Below, piece after piece: positions 23,241 to 40,804 of a DNA stretch of 64,000 nt. The DNA is from Mesostigma viride. Its lineage: Eukaryota; Streptophyta; Mesostigmatophyceae; Mesostigmatales; Mesostigmataceae. Below the pieces are notes generated by a model. The model saw nothing but the letters and a program-made list of their open reading frames with translations. It was not told where the DNA came from and did not search any database. The stretch covers positions 3,514,241 to 3,578,240 of the forward strand of contig RPFO01000213.1 of assembly GCA_009746045.1 (NCBI GenBank), in the 5' to 3' direction. A program made the translations under genes and the position numbers. The first letter of the stretch is position 1; every line of letters begins with the position of its first letter.

Positions 23241-24054
23241 CCCCTAGTTCCCAGCCTAAGTCGATCCCCAATGTCCCCGTCTAGTCACCTCACTTTCTTG
23301 ACCCCTCCTCACCCTCCCCCCGCTGCCCAGCCACCCCCCGCCTCCGTGCCCAAACCCGGCTTCCCGCCCTCCCCCCATGACTCCCCATCCGCCTCCCCCC
23401 TCCGCGCCGCCAACCCCTCCCGCCCTCCCCCAGCTGCCCAGCCCCCCCGGCCCCCCTCCTTGCCAAACCCTTCCAGCCCATCTCAGCACCCTTAACCCTC
23501 CATCAACCTCAGGCAAACATCTCGGGGATGAAGTACGGCAAACACCGCCACTTGGCGGAGTCGCATGATGGGATGCCCCGTGTGTCTGATATTACTAGGG
23601 CGGCGTAGACTACAGTTTGCTGGCCATCTAGCCCGTACTAATCAAGTTGATACAGATGAGGGCCCTGCTGGTTCCTTGCCGACTAGGGCCAGCCCAGGAG
23701 GTATCTTCTGACGTTGGTCAGGCCCTGCCAGGGTTAGGCGACGCGGTACGTGGCCAACATAGAACATACCGCGCGATCATGATTTTAGCGGACATCAGTG
23801 CAGCTAGAGCAAAGACGTTGTTGGCGTCATCTGCTCAACCCCTCTTAATTACTCAGATATGGTCGGATATGCACTGCATGAGGACAAGCAGCGTTGGGCG
23901 GACACTGCCAAAGACTGCAACCCCCCATCTGTGGGTCCTAGGAAATATAATAAAAGCATGGTAGGCATAGTTTGCGTGCAAGATGAGCTCAAATCCTCAC
24001 TTGAGGCCCATATATTTTAGACTAGCTGTGGACATACATTAAAAATTTAATTAA
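23241..24054. other. Spacer with C-rich tract; no gene seen
   Basis: About 23270-23500 is C-rich, low-complexity sequence (CCCTCC/GCCCAGCC). The remainder is unique. Open frames are short and resemble nothing known. Confidence 0.5.
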
Positions 24055-24600
24055 AGTTAAGTAAAGTAAAGTAAAGTAAAGTAAAGTAAAGTAAAGTAAA
24101 GTAAAGTAAAGTAAATTATAACATGCCTCCGTGGGGAGGTCATGTAGCACATATTCCTTGATGGGGGGGCGGAGGTGGAGGGAGCCGCGTAATCGAACTA
24201 TCCCAACGCTAAGCTATCTAGTCTATAAAATCCTAACTACACTACTCATCAAAACGCCTCCTCCTCTTGGGGGGAGGTGGCTTGCCCACAGGGGCTGGCG
24301 TGTGAGCCTGGACAATCTTCTGCCACCGCTTCTTGTTCTGCATGGCATGCAGTCCAAAGAAGGGAGAGGGAGTGGATGCGGTGTTCAAACTGAGCTGGGT
24401 CGGCCAGCAACATCTGGGTGTAGTTCATGGCATGTTTACCTACCATTTTAGGAATGTCCTTGGGGCCAGGCCAGGTCAAAATATGCCGCCCTGGTTCAGT
24501 GGCCAACCCGCTGGAGGCCGGCCAGACCAAGGGCGGTGTCGACCTGGCTGGTGCGAGCAAGATGTCCTACAAATGCTATCCTACGCTGCCTAATCTCGTC
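24055..24600 (-). mobile_element. LINE 3' fragment with (AAAGT)n tail, minus orientation
   Basis: On the minus strand a frame ending in KPPPPKRRRRFDE, then stop, is followed by a short 3' UTR, a hairpin CCTCCCCACGGAGG, CATGTTATAATTTA and a (TTTAC)n tail (24055-24115 on plus). The same ORF end and 3' UTR recur at 56480-56765. A 4-nt insertion near 24340 relative to that copy shifts the ORF after LWTA, so the copy is dead. The 5' truncation is not placed exactly. Confidence 0.75.
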
Positions 24601-24769
24601 CGAAATACATGGGCATGCCCTGATACAAAGACTCTAATGACCTACGCTGGGTAAACCCCGCGCTGCCCAGGTGGACATACATGTACACATTGACGTCTCG
24701 GGGAGACGTCCACTATATCTTAAACTGGGGAATTCAGTGCACCGTGGTCCCCCAACGGGGACACGAGAC

Positions 24770-25231
24770 TACCGTAGTGGTCAAAATCACTTTGCGACAA
24801 ACCTCTTTGCGAATCGACCTCGCAAACTACTTTTCATGGGCTTCATTTTGGGTCGCAAAGTTCAAAACTTACCGCGTCGCGCCTGTGCCGTGCCGCACGC
24901 AGACAGGTAGAACGAACGCGTGGCGCCAAAACTTTCGCGCCTTTTTGTCACTTGTCATGCGAAAGCCTAAGGTTTAGGCTTGTGCAGCCATGCACGTTGT
25001 CTTGGCACGATGGCAGAAGAGCGGGGAGGCCGGCAGGCCAGCAGGCAGTCAAGCCTGCTGGCCTATAAATTTACAACATCGAGTACCTGCCAGTTGCCAT
25101 TGACCATAAACAAGTCGATGGGCTCGCAAACCTAAAACTTTGCCTTCATTTTGGGTCGCAAACTATAAATTTCACCCTTTTTTTGGGTCGCAAAGTAGGT
25201 TTGTCGCAAAGTGATTTTGACCACTACGGTA
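24770..25231. mobile_element. mariner-like MITE with 33-bp perfect TIRs and TA duplication
   Basis: The left arm 24772-24804 (starting CCGTAGTGGTCAAAATCACT) is an exact reverse complement of 25197-25229. Both are flanked by TA (24770-24771 and 25230-25231). Total length is about 460 bp with no transposase. Internally the motif TTTTGGGTCGCAAA recurs several times in both orientations. TA target duplication and TIRs are the hallmarks of Tc1/mariner non-autonomous elements. Confidence 0.85.
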
Positions 25232-25320
25232 ATTAACTTTATTAACTACTGCATTCGTGCACTGTGATTCTGACTAATTAACTTTATTAACTACTGCATT
25301 CGTGCACTGTGATTCTGCAT
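25231..25320. repeat. 45-bp tandem duplication at the MITE edge
   Basis: 25231-25275 and 25276-25320 are nearly identical (AATTAACTTTATTAACTACT...). The repeat starts at the A of the MITE's right TA, so it probably arose during or after that insertion or excision. Confidence 0.9.
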
Positions 25321-26590
25321 CGCTGGAGAACCCCATGGACGTAATGGGGAGGATGCCGAGTCTCTTGACGCTAAGCTGAAGGGCACGCTCCTTACCCGCA
25401 AGGGGCTCACCCCCCGTGTGGGGGCAAAGGCGACATTGCACTGTGAGGGTACCAGCCGGCGCGGCCGACGTCTGCCGCGCTCGCGGGACAAGATGTAGTA
25501 CCCCCGCCGGGCCAGTGCTGCTCACTTTTGACTCCCAAGAGGATCAGGCAGGCGCACTTCCGGCTTCGGCAGCGCCAGACTCTGCAATCCACCGCATGGT
25601 CGCTGGATGATGACCTGCATGCACGACTCCCGCGCACGCTCAGCAGCGTCGTCGTCGGCGAGCTAGTGTGCCATGCAGTAATGGGCTGAGCCATACTAAG
25701 CCAATGTTCGATAATATTGTGGTACACTAGCGGATTCTCGTGCGATTGAAATATATGCACTGCATGTGTCATGTCCCGGATCACATGATAGTGGTCCAAA
25801 TGTGCGTCAAAGGGTTATGTGTGCTACCAGGCCAAACCTGGGCAACACCATAGACAACCTGGGACGCCCCACACAAGAAGATAGTGACACTGCTACTGCG
25901 GACGTTCAAGCCAACCAATTCTGAATTCATGGCTTTTCAAGAGCTGGGCATGACAGGGATGGACTCTGTGTCTCTGGCACAATGCTGCATGGCATGATAT
26001 GGGAATGTTTTACGCTGATTACCGACACACTGTGGTATGCTCGTTGACGATGATGCATCGCATGCATATGTGCACATGTGCGACTTAGTGCACAATCGAT
26101 GGGTCCACGGCAAGGCAAGTAGGGCATGTGGGCACAACCTCAGATGAACTTCACATTACATGTTGCAAAATATGGAGGATTGAAAATGTCCCGCCTTCAC
26201 AATATATGTCGCGTTCACTTTCCAATGGTGGCATGTTGGCTGCCGTTAGTGAGACAGCTTGCCCACAAGTACGCTGTTGTCGACAAGTAACTATAATTTG
26301 CAGCCAATGCCTTGAGAATGGCTGGCACCGCAAGTTTGCCAAAGCGTGAAACATCATTACCATCGTGCTTTCACGTCGAACTGGCAAAACGTGGCATGAG
26401 CATTGCTCTGACGTGGTGGGCTTTCTTACACAACAGCTTGCGAATACCGCTCGATCTGTCAGGAGATCAGTGCGTCGGTACATGGTATGTACCGTGAGTA
26501 ACATGCCAGAAATCGCGAAAGAAGCCTGTCTCTCGGAAGGCCCCAGGAGTTGCCATACCCTTCAGAGAATCCGTAACGCAACGGCATGGC
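25321..26590. other. Spacer 3' of SSNA1; no gene seen
   Basis: Unique sequence. Short frames on both strands overlap each other and show no recognisable domains. It presumably contains the SSNA1 3' UTR near 26500-26590 on the minus strand. Confidence 0.5.
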
Positions 26591-26935
26591 TTAAGGTCCA
26601 GAAGTCTGCTTCAATGACTTCTTTTGAAGATTGGCAGCCTCTCGCTTAATGACTGTCAGAAGAGTTGCGCTGCTCTCCAAGATTTTCATGTACGCCCCTT
26701 CAGCCTCGCTGGTGGTTTTGTCATACTCGTTTTGCAGAGCAGCTTTCCGTGCTGTTGATTCTTGCAGCTGAGCTAGCCGCTTAGAAAGCACCTGAAGGTC
26801 GTTTTGGATTTTAATTTTTTCCTCCTCTTCTTTCAAGATCGACCGGTTGGTTTCTTCTCTCTTTTCCTTCAGATCCTCTATGCATTTCATCAACTCATTA
26901 TTATTGGTTTGAAGGCTGGTTCCCGCGAGCGCCAT
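26591..26935 (-). CDS. SSNA1: SSNA1/DIP13 microtubule-associated coiled-coil protein
   Basis: A 114-residue single-exon ORF matches the full length of SSNA1 (human protein about 119 aa; Chlamydomonas DIP13). Diagnostic stretches are NNNELMKCIEDLKEKREE near the N-terminus, ARKAALQNEYDKTTSEAEGA in the middle, and YMKILESSATLLTVIKREA before a short polar tail. Almost the whole chain is predicted coiled coil. Family members localise to centrioles, basal bodies, axonemes and branching microtubules, where they form fibrils and stabilise microtubules. The ATG at 26935 gives the expected N-terminus (MALAGTSLQTNNNEL). The gene is divergent from the GGCT-like gene, whose ATG is 0.9 kb away, so promoter elements probably lie in that gap. 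No defect is visible. Its presence argues that the organism builds centrioles or flagella. Confidence 0.93.
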   Translation of the reverse strand: MALAGTSLQTNNNELMKCIEDLKEKREETNRSILKEEEEKIKIQNDLQVLSKRLAQLQESTARKAALQNEYDKTTSEAEGAYMKILESSATLLTVIKREAANLQKKSLKQTSGP

Positions 26936-27852
26936 TCCTTACAAACCGCGACACAGAAGACCTTGGATAGTAATATAGCCAAGTATGCCTTAACAAAACC
27001 TTTCCTCGGGAAAAGCGCAATTAGGCGATAAAAATGTGCAGGATATGCGGGCTCTTTCGTATGATTGCAATGCTTTCGTACCCCGGAGATCGACAGCACG
27101 CCAGGCAAAAAGCTCACTGCTTAGCCGGTTATGGCTTCTCGAGTTTTGCATGCCCCCTTCATGGCTACGCGCAGTCCCGTGTAAAAAGGAAACTTCGCAC
27201 GCCAACCACTCCCACGCCTGGCCGTCGCCCCCTTCATGTCGGTTGCTGACGAGTTGCGTTTGATGCAAGGCTGTTATTCGAATTCCAGGGAGTTCGAACC
27301 GTCTGAATATTTAGGATTCTCATTTTCGAGAGATGGTACTGGCCGCTACTTTTCTGAAGCAGGGACAGCAGATGCAGGATCAACAACAGAGTCAACCAAG
27401 CGGGCTTCCCCTTCCCTTGAGAAGGCGCGGGAATAAACTCAACTCAACTCAACTCAACTTCGCCAAGGCGTGCCAAATGGCAGTCAAATTCATTGCACGC
27501 AAGGCATCACCTGTCGAGACTGGATCATATTCGTGGGTTGGGCAGGCCGGGGCACGTCATGTGACTTCTGAAGTTAAATACCCGATAAGGCGGAGAAACG
27601 TGGATGAGAATCGACGGAGCTGTAGCGACGCAGTCTATTGACTGGCGTTGTTATAAGAGGCATTCTAATGTGCTCCACGCTCAGTCTTAACCGGCTTGTC
27701 TGCCCGAAGACTGTGACACGTGCATTTGTCCCACCGGACGCTTTCGAGCTTTGGGCATAGGCTGCCGTTTAAGGGATTTACAGCTGAGATGCCCCTTGTG
27801 TTTTTCGCTAGGTTTTGTAAGGTGGAAGGTCGTCAAGGATAACGTAAATATA
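26936..27852. promoter_or_regulatory. Divergent intergenic region SSNA1 / GGCT-like
   Basis: A 917-bp gap between two divergent start codons is presumed to hold both promoters and 5' UTRs. It includes an (AACTC)n microsatellite (27436-27460), which might be an old retroposon tail. No TATA box or specific operator is convincingly placed. Confidence 0.4.
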
Positions 27853-34934
<7,082 letters not shown>

Positions 34935-36178
34935 GGGGGGCGGTGGGGGGAGAGGTGCGGCACTTGAGGGGGGCTGTAAGTGAGAGATGCGGCGGTTGTC
35001 GTCCAGCCAAAGCATAGTTGTCGTCCAGCTAAATGGGAGTTGTTGTCCAGCCAAAGGGGAGAGCTATACGGTGGTTGAGGGGGGCGATGGGGGGATCAAT
35101 ACGGCGATTTGTCGGACAACGGGGCGGATAGCTTTTGCAGTTTGTGGACAAGGGGTGGAAGAGATACGGCGGTTGAGGTGGGGAGGGTAAACACTTGATC
35201 TCGACGTGGCTACCTCCCGAACCTAAGGTAGCATGAGCGATCATATGGCGTGGGCATGAATTCATGCCAGCAAGCAGGTAGATGCTTGGCAGGCTCGGTG
35301 TTGAGGACATACAAGGTAAGGCCACGAGGGTCACCTACAGGGCTGGGCCATGAGCCTGACCAGCCACTGCAGTGGGAGGCTCGAAGGTTGGGGATAAGTG
35401 GTGGGCTTGGGGATGGTTTGTGGCCCAGGTTGTAGTAGGCCGCCAGGGACCAGGCCGGCCGCAACATGTCGGTTGGCACTGACTGTCTCATTGGACTGTG
35501 ATGTAGCACGACATTGAGAATTAAAATTTCGTGTACGATGGCTCTTGCAGGCGTGCTATTGTTTCCTTACTGTGCCAACCCGTTTTAGGCAGTCAGTTGC
35601 TTTGCCATGAATTTTTTTTTAGCATGCCTCCGTTTGGGTGCCCAAGAGTTTTTCATGCCAGTTGCACTGCGTGGGCCACTTCGGGCCTAAATTCGCACGT
35701 TGGTGTTTGTTGGGTGTCGTCTGCATGCTTGGTTTGGGGGAATAATGTGGGACCTACTTATGGTCTCCCTGCTGTCGTGTGAAAGGATTCCTTGTGCACA
35801 GCTCTGACGCGTCAGTCTGTAGAGCCGTTTGGCTGGCCTACTGAATTCGATGTGCGGGGAAGCCGCCAATGGCAGCTGCGTGTGTCTTGATGCAAAAACT
35901 TTGTCCGGAGACAAGCTGCTACGTGCAGAAAAGCGCTCGGCATTCAAATGGTGCGGCAATAACGCTGTCAAAGATGGTTGTCGAGCACTTAGAGAACATG
36001 CCGAGCCATGGTTAATACCTTCTTAAGGCACGGGTTCTTGCTCTGGCTTTGACCATTCGATCGATCGGGGGCACGCAAATTACATTAGATTATTAATTAA
36101 ATTTCAATTAAATGAAAGGCTCGTGCTAGCTGTTGATACCGAAAAACTAGAACCTCTGTTATGTTAAAGTCATGCAGC
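34935..36178. other. Spacer 3' of the GGCT-like gene
   Basis: Includes three imperfect copies of GTTGTCGTCCAGCCAAA at about 34994-35055. The rest is unique sequence with no convincing gene or transposon. The GGCT-like 3' UTR presumably lies at its left edge. Confidence 0.5.
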
Positions 36179-36382
36179 TTGAATTGAATTGAATTGAATT
36201 GTAACATAACTCCGTTGGGAGAATATGTAGCACATTTCCCAGAGAAGGGGCATATGGCTTTTAATACATTCTAAGCTACTTCCTGCAAGGGTGGGAATGT
36301 AAACGACACTTGCTCTAGGTGCCCCAGGGCACCTGCAGCCCCATGATCTATCAAGCTATGCCCAGCTAAGGGGGAGCCTGTC

Positions 36383-37722
36383 GGGTGGTCCCACGCGGAA
36401 TGGGGTAGATTTTTGCAAGAAAAAAACGCTAGTTTCAACAGGAGGAAAAAATGGTTTAGACTTAGGACTTTGGTTTTTGGAAAACTTAGCCCTGACCGGG
36501 AGAAGACAAGTCTGCGGCCTGCGGGGGCTGAGATTAAATAAGAGGTACCTTGAAATTAAATAAGAGGCGTGCATCTATGAATATATAGTTTTGGAGGCGA
36601 GTTTCTGTTGGCGCTAAGTCGTAGTATTGTACGATTGATAGATTGGTAGTGCACTGGTGGTACTGCACGACGGTATTGGACGGAGTTCCCGGAATCCCGG
36701 TCTGGCAAGCGGATTTTGCATCTCACGGGTACATCTCACGGGTACATCTCACGGGTACACGACGCGGCACGAAAATGGCTCGCAGAAAAGCTAGGAACCT
36801 AGGCGACTACCTATTTGGCGCCGCGTCGGTCGTGACGTTGTTTACTCCGTTGGATCTGCATCTACGGCGTTCGTGGGTTGTTTCGAAACCCGGTCGATGA
36901 GATTTAACGGAGAAGTCGGGTATAAAAATGATCCTTTTTTGACAACTACGAGAAAATGTAAAAGTCGAAAGGAATTAAACGGCTTGACATGATGTCGGCT
37001 TGCCCTCCAATACTACAGGTTAACGCCAATCGAAACTCGCGTCCTAAAATATATTTGGATAGAGGCATGTCTCTTATTTAATTTCAAGGTACCTCTTAAT
37101 TAATCTCGGGCCCCGCCTCGGGCTATAAGTTTGCAAAAAAAAAGTCTGTAAGTCCGGGCAAAGGTGAATACAACAAAAAAAATGATTCAATCGTCCGAAA
37201 ACCGGACATTGCGCCGAAATTCTTGCCGAAAAATTTGCAGCCGAGCGAATTTTCCGCCGGCCGGAAAGGGTCTCTCTGCAGCTAGACCCTAAGCAAATCG
37301 TGTGAAATCGCGCCAAATTTGCTGAAATTGACCAAAAACCAGGCCAAAAAAGTGTAAAATCATGCGAAATCTTGAAAATTTTGCTGAAATTGACCAAAAA
37401 CCGACCAAAAAAGTGCGAATTCATGCAAAAAAGTTCGATTGTAAAAAAATTACGACATGTCAAAAATGCGTGAATTCATGCGAAAATTTTCAAAGGGTCT
37501 CTCTGCAGCTAGACCCTTCGTGTAAAATTATGCGAAATCCTGTGAAATCGTGCGAAATTGTGTGAAGTTGTGCGAAAATCACGCGAAAATCACGCGAAAT
37601 TGTGCAAAATTTTGCGGGCGTTCTCAAATCGCCAGAAAAAAATTTCGAAACAAAAAGTCGAAAACAGCGTTTTTTTCTTGCAAAATGCGCAAAAAACTAC
37701 CCCATTCGGCGTGGGACCACCC
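36383..37722. mobile_element. DNA transposon with TIRs inserted in LINE copy 1
   Basis: The ends GGGTGGTCCCACGC are inverted repeats (36383 onward; complement ending at 37722), extending imperfectly through AATGGGGTAG and AAGAAAAAAACGCT. A second inverted block (about 36529-36575 versus 37063-37110) includes AAATAAGAGGTACCTTG. A 4-bp duplication TGTC flanks it (36379-36382, 37723-37726). GGGTCTCTCTGCAGCTAGAC occurs twice (about 37267 and 37495). No transposase was recognised, so it is probably non-autonomous; superfamily unassigned. Confidence 0.8.
36721..36760. repeat. 15-bp triplet repeat within the TIR element
   Basis: Three copies of TCTCACGGGTACATC inside the TIR element. Confidence 0.9.
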
Positions 37723-38255
37723 TGTCATGGGGGGGAAGATCAGTATAGCTATACAAAAGCTAGAGCGTGGCATCTCAGCAGAGAGCAGCTCTCTGCATGG
37801 GCACAGCATAACTAGATAAAGCTAGTAGGCATCATCTGGAGTGTGGCACATCATAGGCACACATGTGCATGTCTAAATAATACTCGTGCATCAGCTGGTA
37901 TAGAGCCTGTAGGAGGCTTACATGTACATGGCCACGGTCTAACTATTCTACACTACTACTGTTGTATTCCCCTAAGCTGGGGTGTCTGGAGTCACGGGGG
38001 CCGCGGGGGTCGCATGCCAGGGCTTGTGGCCGACGTAGGTGGCCGCCCCCTTCCAGTACACTGGCTGGCCCGCCTTGGTCTGCCGGAGCTGGAGGTAGGT
38101 CGGCCATAGCTCCCGTCGCCGTTGTTGCTGCGCCAGGGTCAAGTCGTCATCCACGGTGAAGGGAGTGTTCTCGAGCCGCTTGCGGCGTCTGAGAAACGAA
38201 ATCTTGTCCGATGGGCTCTCAAAGATGAGAAGAAGCGGAGGCGCCCCTGCAGCTT

Positions 38256-38974
38256 GGCCGGGATATTATGTACCAATGTGGTTGCTTACCAGCGCTTGCT
38301 GCTAGTGGCACCGCTGCCTTAGACCGGGCCGAAGCTGCAGCAGGAGCTGCAGGCAAATTTTCTTGGCTCATCCGGCGCAGCCGCCAGGCTGCGTTGCGTA
38401 GTCGAGCGTTTGCTCGTAATATAATATTGCGTCGGATAGCTTCGGGAAAATATATCAGCATGTGCGTCTTAGAAAGACGCAGCGATTGTGATATTCATGG
38501 ACGAATTTGGTGCCGGCAAACGTGAAAGTTGTAAGCTCCGCCGTCAGCCATGGCTACCTCATGGCCGGCTTTTCGTTAGCAATCAATACTTTTACTGTTC
38601 TTACATTGTTGTCAGATCAGAAAGCAACAAACGTGAAAACAGTAGCGGCCCAAATCTGAGTACGTACTAAGAGCGCGCCGCACCCGGGCCGGCCGAGCTC
38701 TACTGCGAGCTCCCTCTTGTCACCCATACCATGCGACACCCGGCCGCCTCCTCTTTGCCGGCCGGATCTTGCCCGCACAGACCAGGGGAATACCGATGTG
38801 GGCCCTACGGGCGGGCTTAGTCCTGCATGACTGGCGAACCAGTTAGACACCTCCTCGATCCTATGGCAGGGTCCCCTTGCAGTCCCGTCGCAACCCACTG
38901 GCAAACTTGCGCGCGCCCCGCCCCGACGCGGCGCGCGGCCCGGACCTATGTGACACAATTGCTTGCAAGGATGT
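38256..38974. other. Sequence between two LINE copies
   Basis: No gene recognised. The right part (from about 38850) may already belong to the 5' part of LINE copy 2, but similarity is not clear enough to place the edge. Confidence 0.4.
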
Positions 38975-40208
38975 GCATCCTGCACAGGACCGCCCAGATC
39001 CGCGACATCGACCCGCGTCAATGCTATCGCTATCGAGGTCCTGCAGAACTGTCACCGCAGGCCTCACCGCCCAGGCGGTGAAGGACATTGCCGCCAAGCC
39101 AGCCCCGGCCTGCTGGCCTGGCCGGCGATGCTCCTCCCATCGATCACGACCTGGGCGGCCAGGGGCATGCTTTTCAAAGCAACACACCACCATGCACCAC
39201 CTCCGCCGTCGCAGCCCAGCTCCAGCGGCAGACGCTTGACCTCGATCCGGCGAGGAGGCCGAGCTCGCCAAGCGCAGCCTCAACGTCATCGTCAAGAACT
39301 TCGACATGGAGGAAGGTGAGAATTCTGAGAAGCTTGCACGTGCGTTTGAGAGAGAAATTCTTGGTCGCATGGGCCTTACTGGTGAGATCGAGCTGGTCGC
39401 CCACCGCCTTCCCCGCGCGCGGGGTAAGGCAGGGGCGCCCCCGCTCCTTCTCACCTTTCAGAACCCGGCGGACAAGATTTCTTTCCTCGATCCGTCTCCG
39501 CAAGCGGCTCGAGAAGACTCACTTCACCGTGGACGACGACTCAGTGACCCTGGCGCAGCAACAACGGCGACGGGAGCTATGGCCGACCTACCTCCAGCTC
39601 CGGCAGACCAAGGCGGGGCAGCCGGTTTACTGGTAGGGGGCGGCAAATGATCTACGTCGGCCACAAGCCCTGGCATGCGACCCCCGCGACCCCAACGACT
39701 CCAGACGCCCCAGCTTAGGGGAATACAGCAGTAGTAGTGTACGTAGAATAGTTAGACCGTGGCCATGTACATGTAAGCCTCCTATACAGGCTTTATACCA
39801 GCTGATTCACGAGTATTATTTAGCCATGTACATGTGTGCCTATGATGTGCCACACTCCAGATGATGCCTAGCTTTATCTAGAACTTTATGCTGTGCCCAT
39901 GCAGAGAGCTGCTCTCTGCTGAGATGCCACGCTCTAGCTCTTGTATAGCTATGCTGATCTTCCCCCCCAGGCCTGCATGACGGGCTCCCCTTCGCTGGGT
40001 GTTGCCCGAGACTCTGGGGGGTGCAGGTGCCCTGGTGCACCTAGAGCAAGTGTCGTTTACATTCCCACCCTTGCAGGAAGTAGCTTAGAATGTATGATAG
40101 GCCATATGCCCCTTCTCAAGGGGTATGTGTGCTACATATACTCCCAACGGAGTTATGTTCCTAATTAATTAATTAATTAATTAATTAATTAATTAATTAA
40201 TTAATTAA
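38975..40208 (+). mobile_element. LINE copy 2 (L1-type), plus orientation, with (AATT)n tail
   Basis: The broken ORF1 reads IRDID, then AIAIEVLQN-like pieces, then KRSLNVIVKNFDMEEGE, ARAFEREILGRMGLTGEIEL, VAHRLPRARGKAGAP and RRRELWPTYLQL. This is the coiled coil, RRM-like and C-terminal layout of L1 ORF1 (transposase_22 type). Frameshifts break it at least near 39020, 39240 and 39480. The 3' UTR ends GTGCTACATATACTCCCAAC, GGAGTTATGTT and about 13 AATT units (40155-40208). No reverse transcriptase is present. Confidence 0.82.
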
Positions 40209-40379
40209 TAGCCGCTACACTACCGCCTCGTCTACGTAGAGGACAGCCGTCAGATGAGGATTATATCCCCCTCTAGTGACTATGTGGTTGGGGATTTCTG
40301 GCCTGCGCTGGTTGTCTCCTTGATATGGTTGGGGCATGGGACGATATTTGTAACTTTCGTGTAATTATTTTTTCGAATG

Positions 40380-40804
40380 AGTAAGTAAGTACTTGCGTGT
40401 CATGCGCATGCATGCATGGGCATGCGACGGAGTACTATGCTAATCTCATTAGAAAAATAATTACACGAAAGTTACAAATTTCTAATGAGATTAGCACAGT
40501 ACTCCGTGGCATGCCCATGCGCATGACACGCAAGTACTTACTTTACTTATACTTACTTACTTACTTACTTATCTACTAGCACTTGTCACACCCTCGGACC
40601 GCCATCCCAGATGAGGTTGTAAAAAGTTTACAACCTGAAGTAGGAAGTACTCACAAGTAGTGAGTCCTTCTAGGAAACTTAACATGCTGAAACCAATCAG
40701 AAGCTGCAACGTGGCACCCATTTTCAAGGTGTGGGGACACTCATGTGGGGGTGTGGCGCCACTCCTTCAAATCCGCAAGTGGCACAAGCTGCTGGGGGGT
40801 GATC
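40380..40804. repeat. Fold-back unit, copy 1 of a tandem duplication (empty site)
   Basis: A long inverted repeat has arms GTAAGTACTTGCGTGTCATG... (40383-40455) and its complement (40475-40548), meeting at CTAATCTCATTAG, then ACTT microsatellite and about 240 bp ending GGGGGGTGATCC. The whole unit recurs at 40805-41579. Here GGAGTACTATGCTAATC is continuous, which gives the pre-insertion state of the element at 40855-41214. Confidence 0.85.

Larger units (their letters stand above)
36179..38255 (-). mobile_element. LINE copy 1 (L1-type), minus orientation, split by a DNA transposon
   Basis: The 3' end lies at 36179-36201 with a (CAATT)n tail, preceded by the hairpin ACTCCCAACGGAGT and GTGCTACAT. 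The 3' UTR continues to 36382, is interrupted by the TIR element 36383-37722, and resumes at 37727. Homology to copies 2 and 3 then runs to about 38255. The coding part (about 38254-37975) is the C-terminal end of an ORF1 protein (DLTLAQQQRRRELWPTYLQL, then QTKAGQPVYWKGA), the L1 ORF1 C-terminal domain. It is 5'-truncated. Confidence 0.8.
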
